NCBI GenBank assembly: GCA_937127245.1
Contig: CAKZLU010000023.1
Span: 1 to 64,000, forward strand
DNA: 64,000 nt
Reading direction: 5' to 3'
Source: an uncultured Actinomycetes bacterium
GTDB taxonomy: Bacteria; Actinomycetota; Geothermincolia; Fen-727; JACVIW01
Shown here in pieces: positions 57,995 through 64,000 of the stretch. Below the pieces are notes generated by a model. That model was not told the origin of the DNA. It searched no databases and saw only the letters and a list, made by a program, of their open reading frames with translations. The translations under genes were made by a program, and so were the position numbers. Position 1 is the stretch's first letter. Each line of letters begins with the position of its first letter.

Positions 57995-58249
57995 TCAGTC
58001 CGTAACCTTATAGACGATATCGTGTTCGTGTGCGTGCCCGTCAACTTTAATGCCCACGGTATCTCCGGGAGCTGCTTTTTCCACGCTTTCATGTTCTATC
58101 TGCATTGATTCGACGGTTTGCACCCAGTCGGATGTGTGACCCTTGATGTGAATCTTGTCCCCCACGCTCAGATGTCCCGTTAGTTCCACTGCCGCAACGC
58201 TTATCTTGTTGAAGTAATGCGTAACTTTTCCTACTTCTTCCTCTGGCAT
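57995..58249 (-). CDS. Translation elongation factor-like protein (stand-alone EF-Tu domain 2-like)
   Basis: MPEEEVGKVTHYFNKISVAAVELTGHLSVGDKIHIKGHTSDWVQTVESMQIEHESVEKAAPGDTVGIKV. Confidence 0.85.
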   Translation of the reverse strand: MPEEEVGKVTHYFNKISVAAVELTGHLSVGDKIHIKGHTSDWVQTVESMQIEHESVEKAAPGDTVGIKVDGHAHEHDIVYKVTD

Positions 58250-58495
58250 TTTTCACCCCCTGTCGTTTGACTTGACCCTAATATACCACTTGGAGAAATT
58301 CTGGTCAGCATATAGGTGGAGCGTTTAACAAAAGGAATGAGTAATCAAGAAAGCCAATTCTTTTGAAGAAATATTAAAGGCATATTTAGAATCGTGTGCT
58401 CTATGGAATCGGGCGAATATGTCATAATCTATTTAATGGAATAAAGGAGTATTTTCCTTCCGTATTTTTGGTCGTTTCAACTAAGGCAAAACAAG

Positions 58496-59593
58496 GTGGC
58501 TGCTGCCATGGCGCACAGAACCGGGATTTCAGACTTACCGCTTCATTATGGCAAGGCTCCCCCGTGGCTTTTCGATCGGATGAGAAAGCTTTCCAGGGAG
58601 ATACTCTTCGCTTTAGCTGAGGAATATGGTGTCAATGAGATCCTGAAAAGGTTGTCCGATCCATTCTGGTTTCAGGCTTTCGGATGCGTTCTCGGGTTTG
58701 ACTGGCATTCAAGTGGGCTCACCACCACTGTGTGCGGGGCAATAAAAGAGGGAATTTCAGGATTGAACGATGAGATAGGTCTGTATGTCACGGGGGGAAA
58801 GGGAAAGGTATCGCGCAGGACACCAGACGAGATTGTGCGCTTCTCTGAGAAAGTAGGTTTGGATCCCGAGCCTTTAGTTTACGCAAGCAGGATTTCGGCT
58901 AAGGTTGACAGCGCCGCCGTCCAGGATGGTTATCAGATATATCACCACATGTTCGTGTTTGACGTGAACGGAAACTGGTGCGTCATCCAGCAGGGAATGA
59001 ACGCTTCCGAGAGGACCGCGCGCAGGTACCATTGGTTGTCCTTCGAGCTTGAGGATTTTGTGTGTGAGCCGCACAAAGCGGTATGCTGTGAAAAGGTAGT
59101 GCCTGCTCTCAACATGGTGGCGCTCGAATCCGAAGAAGCAAGAAAAGTGGTCACTGGCATTTCCCGCGAAAAGCCCGAGACAGTGGTGTGCGAAATCAAG
59201 AAAGCCGCAAGCCTCCGTCTTCCAGGTCGCCACGAGGTGGCGTTATCCGATATCAATCCCGAACGTATAGGGTCCATTCTTATCTCGACGTACGAGAGGC
59301 AGCCGGAGGATTTTGAGACGCTGCTCGGCATGAAAGGGGTTGGGCCAAAAACAATCAGGGCGCTCGCGCTGCTTTCAGAGCTCGTATACGGGGCGAAACC
59401 GAGTATGAGGGACCCGGCGAGATTCAGTTTCGCGCACGGAGGGAAAGACGCTCATCCCTACCCGGTAGATAAGGCTACATACGATCGAAGCATCTCTTTT
59501 CTTGAGAACGCCATCAGGGAAGCGAAGATTGGGAGGATCGAGAAGATGGAGGCTTTCAGGAGGCTGCATACAATAACTCGATTGCAAACTTGA
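58496..59593 (+). CDS. DUF763-family protein
   Basis: HRTGISDLPLHYGKAPPWLFDRMRKLSREI; WHSSGLTTTVCGAIKEGI; HxH-like DFETLLGMKGVGPKTIRALALLSELVYG; ATG alternative at 58508. Confidence 0.88.
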   Translation: MAAAMAHRTGISDLPLHYGKAPPWLFDRMRKLSREILFALAEEYGVNEILKRLSDPFWFQAFGCVLGFDWHSSGLTTTVCGAIKEGISGLNDEIGLYVTGGKGKVSRRTPDEIVRFSEKVGLDPEPLVYASRISAKVDSAAVQDGYQIYHHMFVFDVNGNWCVIQQGMNASERTARRYHWLSFELEDFVCEPHKAVCCEKVVPALNMVALESEEARKVVTGISREKPETVVCEIKKAASLRLPGRHEVALSDINPERIGSILISTYERQPEDFETLLGMKGVGPKTIRALALLSELVYGAKPSMRDPARFSFAHGGKDAHPYPVDKATYDRSISFLENAIREAKIGRIEKMEAFRRLHTITRLQT

Positions 59594-59696
59594 AAACAAC
59601 CCACAGGCCTGAAGGCGGCTGGGTTCCTCTATGTTGGATTTTACGGGTAATCATCATGGATTATGATTTGATACCGCTCCAATTGAGTTCTCACCC

Positions 59697-60158
59697 TTAC
59701 CGGATAACTGGTTGACTTTTTGTGTTTTCAGGCTCACCGCTTTCGCCCACTCCTGTTATAACGAATTGGAAATCCTCGTATTTCTTTCCGAGTTGGCGAA
59801 CGAGCGCATAAGAAGCGGCGAGGGTGGTCATGCCCGCAATAAAAGCTGTAAGGGAACGCCAGTAAACCCCGAATGGATGCCAGACAAACCAGTATCCGAA
59901 GGCAAAGCCCAGAAAAAAAGCGCAAAAAGGTATAAAAAAGAGTATCGTGGAAGCCTGAAGCACTTTTTTACCCGAGAATTCGAGCGTCACCATGTCATCT
60001 TTGCGGGCGCCCACCTTATTGAGGGCGATTACTTCAACCGGACCTCTTTGTCTCATAGAGGCAAGTCCGCACGCATGGCACTCACCGCAGGCGTTTTGCT
60101 CGATCAAAACACGCGCGTTTTTGCCGAGATTTTCTAAGACCTTGCCGGTGCAATTCAT
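59697..60158 (-). CDS. SoxR-reducing system protein RseC family
   Basis: NARVLIEQNACGECHACGLASMRQ; two TM segments; located in an apbE/rnf neighbourhood. Confidence 0.8.
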   Translation of the reverse strand: MNCTGKVLENLGKNARVLIEQNACGECHACGLASMRQRGPVEVIALNKVGARKDDMVTLEFSGKKVLQASTILFFIPFCAFFLGFAFGYWFVWHPFGVYWRSLTAFIAGMTTLAASYALVRQLGKKYEDFQFVITGVGESGEPENTKSQPVIR

Positions 60159-61231
60159 TTTAGCCTCTCGCCGATCTCAAGCGTGAATTTTTTCTTCATT
60201 CCATCTGTGTAAGATATTTTTCTGTCTTTTTCAATGACGACCGCTTCATACTTGGGGATTTTCGAGAGCAGCTGGGTACCTTTTGCGCGACCTAACACGA
60301 CGATTGCCGTGGATAGCGCGTCCGCTACCGTGCCGTCCGGGCCAACGACGCTTGCGCTTATCACGCCTTCGGGGCATCTTCCGGTATGTGGGTCGAGGAT
60401 GTGGAAATATCTGGTTTTGTTATGGATGAAGTAGCGCTCATAGTCTCCGGAAGAGGATATGAATCCATATTTCATAGACAGGGTTCCCGCGATTTCTCCC
60501 GGTTTTCCGCGGGGATGCCTTATCCCGATTGTCCAAGATGGTGTTTTAGGATTCAGGGATAGAACGCCGATAGTTCCGCCGAAATTAACAAGACCGCTCT
60601 TCACGCCCCAGCTTTTCAAAAGTCCAATAAGCTCTTGGACAGCGTAGCCCTTTGCGACCCCCCCGAGGTCGATTTGCACCCCAGGCTTTGCGAGCATCAC
60701 CTTTCTGGTTTCTTTTTCGAGTTTGATGAAATTCCAACCGATAAGGTTCTTTGTCTTTTCTATTTCCTGTTGCGTTGGGACTTTATAGTCATGGGAGTAA
60801 AAGCCGTAGAGCTCCATCAAGGGTGCCACAGTTATGTCGAACGCCCCGCCGGTCAATTCCGAAAGTCTTAGGGAATCCTCAAGCATTTTAAATGTCTCAG
60901 GCGAGACCTTCACGGGACTTTTCCCAGCGTTTTGGTTTATTGCTGATACCTCACTTTCCGCAAGGAACCTGCTTGTTTTTCTCTCAAGCTGCTTCACTCT
61001 CAGGTATGCCCTGCGCGAAATATCCTTCGAGGTTTCCTCCGGTAGTTCTTTTATCGTGATTTCGAGAGTGGTGTCCATGGCGAAGTAAGTGGGAGACCTG
61101 TAACCTTCCTCGACGGCGGTCCGTCCCTTCGTGAAATAGACGAGCAGGATCACGCCTGCTATAGCAAGCGTGGCGATCAAAAATGAGTTTAATATTCCTT
61201 TGGTTCTCTCTTTCAAGCGATCACCCTGCAT
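60155..61231 (-). CDS. apbE: FAD:protein FMN transferase (ApbE)
   Basis: MDTTLEITIKE, FDITVAPLMELYGF, VQIDLGGVAKGYAVQELIGLL, SSSGDYERYFIHNKTRYFHILDPHTGRC; probable start MQGDRLKE at 61231. Confidence 0.93.
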   Translation of the reverse strand: MQGDRLKERTKGILNSFLIATLAIAGVILLVYFTKGRTAVEEGYRSPTYFAMDTTLEITIKELPEETSKDISRRAYLRVKQLERKTSRFLAESEVSAINQNAGKSPVKVSPETFKMLEDSLRLSELTGGAFDITVAPLMELYGFYSHDYKVPTQQEIEKTKNLIGWNFIKLEKETRKVMLAKPGVQIDLGGVAKGYAVQELIGLLKSWGVKSGLVNFGGTIGVLSLNPKTPSWTIGIRHPRGKPGEIAGTLSMKYGFISSSGDYERYFIHNKTRYFHILDPHTGRCPEGVISASVVGPDGTVADALSTAIVVLGRAKGTQLLSKIPKYEAVVIEKDRKISYTDGMKKKFTLEIGERLK

Positions 61232-61540
61232 TTGTTGTTTGCGTTTAAAGTATACACTTAGAAAATTCATCTTTATGTACTGCCGGTGTTCCTTTTTTAA
61301 GCCTTACGCTTATATCAGCCCGAAAACTAAATCCTGCGAATTCTTGAGGTCTTGGTTCGTTCCCGATTGGTCTTCCCCTGCGTTAGGATTTAAAGAAGAC
61401 GGGGTTTTCGGGGAATCCTCGCGTTCTTTCACATTGACGGTGATTTTGATATCATACTTTGGGTTTTTTTGTGTATAAACGGAAATTTTGTCACGGAGAG
61501 AGGTTTGGCTGGCTTCATATCTTCCGCAAAGAGGTATTTT

Positions 61541-62893
61541 TTGACCAAAGGCGGCGTCCATCCCAGGCAAAACAAGCGTACCGCCTCCATCATGGTTTTT
61601 CCTGGACCGAACCCGGAACAAGTAATAATCCCTCTCGTACAACATACCGGCGCGCCTTGCGAGCCTTTGGTTGAGGTCGGAGACAGGGTGCTTGTCGGTC
61701 AGAAGATCGGGGATAGCGATGCGTATGTTTCCGCTCCGGTTCACTCAAGCGTTTCCGGAGAGGTCGCGGGCATCATCAGTCATCCTCACCCGACCGGTAA
61801 AGATGTCCTATCAATTCAGATTGTCTCTGATGGTCTGAACGAATTGAGTCCTGAGGTCATACCACCGGGTGACCCTTTCCAGATAAGCCCTGAGGAAGTA
61901 AGAAAGTTCATAAGGGACGCCGGGATTGTGGGTCTTGGCGGCGCCGCTTTTCCCACCCATGTAAAGCTTGCCCCCCCTGCTGAAAAGCCTATCAGGACTC
62001 TGATCATAAACGGAGCAGAGTGCGAGCCTTATCTTACAGCTGACCATCGCCTAATGATTGAAAGAGGTAAAGACATAGTGAGAGGCGCTCTCATTATCAA
62101 GCACGTTGTTGGGGCAGAAGAGGTAATAATCGCGATTGAGAGCAACAAGCGTGATGCAGTTCAAAGGATGAGAGAAGCTGGGCAGAAGGATGGCATGCAT
62201 ATAGCTGTACTGCCGACACGCTATCCTATGGGTGCGGAGAAAACTTTGATCCGCACCCTGACCGGACGGGAGGTTCCCTCAGGTGGACTGCCGAGCGACG
62301 TGGGTGTAGTCGTGAACAATGTGGGAACCGCCGCGGCGATAGCTGACCTTTTCGAGAAAGGGGCTCCTCTTATCGAACGTATCGTGACAGTTTGTGGGGA
62401 TGGTGTAGCCGGTAACGCGAATCTCAGAATCAAAATAGGAACTATGGCGAGGGATGTCATAGAGTTTTGCGGGGGTTACGTTGGTGGCAGGGGCAAGCTC
62501 ATTTTCGGCGGACCTATGATGGGTCTTGCTCAATACAGCGACCGGGTACCGGTGGTGAAAGGGACTTCGGGGATTCTGGTTCTCAGGCGCGAAAACCTTT
62601 TCATAAAGGAACCTGCCCATTTCACGTGCATAAGGTGCGGAAGATGCGTCAGATACTGCCCGATGAATCTCATGCCATACGCATTAGGCATGTACGCTGA
62701 CTCGGGCATTTGGGATAAACTTGAGCAGTTCAACGTGAATGATTGCATAGAGTGTGGTTGTTGCGCGTATGTTTGCCCGACGAAGAATCCCCTCGTTCAG
62801 CTTATGAAAGTTGGAAAAGAGGGGCTTGCCAAGAGGAAAAAGAAGCTGGAGGAATTCGAACACTCATTCAGTGAGGAAGAAAGCGTTGGCTGA
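61541..62893 (+). CDS. rnfC: Electron transport complex subunit RnfC
   Basis: LTKGGVHPRQNKRTAS (TTG start), INGAECEPYLTADHRLM, GCRFC-type clusters CIRCGRCVRYCP and CIECGCCAYVCPTKNPLVQ. Confidence 0.93.
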   Translation: MTKGGVHPRQNKRTASIMVFPGPNPEQVIIPLVQHTGAPCEPLVEVGDRVLVGQKIGDSDAYVSAPVHSSVSGEVAGIISHPHPTGKDVLSIQIVSDGLNELSPEVIPPGDPFQISPEEVRKFIRDAGIVGLGGAAFPTHVKLAPPAEKPIRTLIINGAECEPYLTADHRLMIERGKDIVRGALIIKHVVGAEEVIIAIESNKRDAVQRMREAGQKDGMHIAVLPTRYPMGAEKTLIRTLTGREVPSGGLPSDVGVVVNNVGTAAAIADLFEKGAPLIERIVTVCGDGVAGNANLRIKIGTMARDVIEFCGGYVGGRGKLIFGGPMMGLAQYSDRVPVVKGTSGILVLRRENLFIKEPAHFTCIRCGRCVRYCPMNLMPYALGMYADSGIWDKLEQFNVNDCIECGCCAYVCPTKNPLVQLMKVGKEGLAKRKKKLEEFEHSFSEEESVG

Positions 62894-63920
62894 CAATAAG
62901 AAGACCGCTGAGGAAAAAAGAAGACCGCCTGAAGAACTGTTCCACATAGGCGTATCTCCGCATGTCAGAGATAGAGATACCACTTCAAGCATAATGGGCT
63001 GGGTGATAGCGGCTTTGATCCCACTTACTGCCTATTCAATATATATCGGCGGTCTATCCACTCTGACCGTGATAATATGCAGCATCGCGGGGGCGGTTGG
63101 ATGCGAATTCGTTCTCCAGCGTTTCATGCACAAGCCAATAACTATCCACGACCTAAGCGCTGCCTTAACCGGTCTTTTGCTTGCGTTAACTCTTCCCCCC
63201 AGGTTGCCTTTCTGGATGCCTTTGATCGGGGGAGCGGTTGCTATAGCTCTGGGTAAGCAGGTTTTTGGAGGGCTGGGTCACAACATCTTTAATCCCGCGC
63301 TTGTGGGAAGGGCTTTTCTGTTCATATCATGGTCGAAGTATATGACGACCTCATATCTTCAAAAGCCGGTCGCCTGGGTAGTCAACACATCGACGATTAA
63401 ATCGATAAATGCTATCACGAGCGCGACACCGCTGTTCGCCATGTCTGAGGCGAGGAAAGGGGCTCTGGATATTCAGGCCTCAAAATATTACTTGCCCCTT
63501 CTTTTCGGCAATCCATGGGGATGCATTGGGGAAGTTTCCGGGGCCTTGATTATCCTGGGGCTAATAATACTCCTTACCAAGCGACTGATTGATTGGCGAA
63601 TTCCGGTTTGCTATGTAGGGACAGTCATGATTCTATCTCTCATTATCGGCGCGGACCCGGTCTTCTCGGCGCTTGCGGGGGGGCTGCTGCTCGGGGCGTG
63701 TTTCATGGCGACTGACTACGTGACGAATCCCATGACTTCTTGGGGGAAAGCGATATTCGCTGTCGGTTGCGGGATCGTGACTGTTGTCATCAGATTCTAT
63801 TCACACCTCCCTGAGGGCGTCATGTTTTCGATTCTTTTCATGAACGGTATTACTCCTGTTATCGACAGGTTTATAAAGCCGAGACCGTACGGTGTAGGGA
63901 AAGGCAGTGCAAAAGCATGA
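62886..63920 (+). CDS. rnfD: Electron transport complex subunit RnfD
   Basis: FHIGVSPHVRDRDTTSSIMGWVIAALIPL; HDLSAALTGLLLALTLPP; GLGHNIFNPALVGRAFL; SATPLF; TTG start overlaps the rnfC stop. Confidence 0.93.
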   Translation: MADNKKTAEEKRRPPEELFHIGVSPHVRDRDTTSSIMGWVIAALIPLTAYSIYIGGLSTLTVIICSIAGAVGCEFVLQRFMHKPITIHDLSAALTGLLLALTLPPRLPFWMPLIGGAVAIALGKQVFGGLGHNIFNPALVGRAFLFISWSKYMTTSYLQKPVAWVVNTSTIKSINAITSATPLFAMSEARKGALDIQASKYYLPLLFGNPWGCIGEVSGALIILGLIILLTKRLIDWRIPVCYVGTVMILSLIIGADPVFSALAGGLLLGACFMATDYVTNPMTSWGKAIFAVGCGIVTVVIRFYSHLPEGVMFSILFMNGITPVIDRFIKPRPYGVGKGSAKA

Positions 63921-64000
63921 TTGAAAGAATCTTGAGGCTCGGATTGACATTGCTTATAGTGAGCATTGTTGCCGCCGTGGGTCTGGGTCTCACATATGCT
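63917..64000 (+). CDS. rnfG: Partial electron transport complex subunit RnfG
   Basis: ATGA overlap with rnfD; MIERILRLGLTLLIVSIVAAVGLGLTYA (N-terminal TM), truncated by window end. Confidence 0.75.
   Translation, partial: MIERILRLGLTLLIVSIVAAVGLGLTYA

Noticed and set aside
59596-59623. Hairpin AACCC...GGGTT after the DUF763 gene as a terminator
   Set aside because: Stem short and no proper U-tract; insufficient support
1-64000. CRISPR arrays, IS elements, prophage or toxin-antitoxin modules
   Set aside because: No regularly spaced repeats, transposase/integrase motifs, phage structural genes or TA-type small gene pairs recognised

Overview
This 64 kb bacterial chromosomal window is mostly ordinary housekeeping and metabolic genes. 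The lineage looks monoderm and Actinobacteria-like, inferred from MurT/GatD, a PafB/PafC WYL pair and a DUF5122/TIG surface-protein relic. Main blocks, in order: a possible isoprenoid locus (partial flavin oxidoreductase, IspH, two tandem UbiA-like prenyltransferases); a CoA-transferase/ferredoxin pair; a decayed beta-propeller/TIG surface-protein pseudogene; MoxR/CoxE-type VWA genes; TatA/TatC; a complete selenocysteine locus on the minus strand (selD-yedF-selA-selB-tRNA-Sec plus a MobB-like P-loop gene); TrkH; a DUF362/DinG block; L,D-transpeptidase and PASTA-amidase wall genes; an orphan NuoH-like/NuoN-like membrane pair; adenine deaminase; GH1; class I FBA aldolase; MurT/GatD; an acyl-CoA/thiolase cluster; PafBC; DUF763; and RseC-ApbE facing an Rnf operon. 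The strongest hidden signal is that selD itself is a selenoprotein gene. The supplied ORF track truncates it at an in-frame UGA. Upstream of the called start the sequence reads MDNIKRLTEYSKGAG-U-AAKMGPCDL, with a TTG start, a GGGGG-type SD and a plausible SECIS-like hairpin just after the UGA. I found no CRISPR array, IS element or prophage. All family assignments come from motif recognition without database searches.
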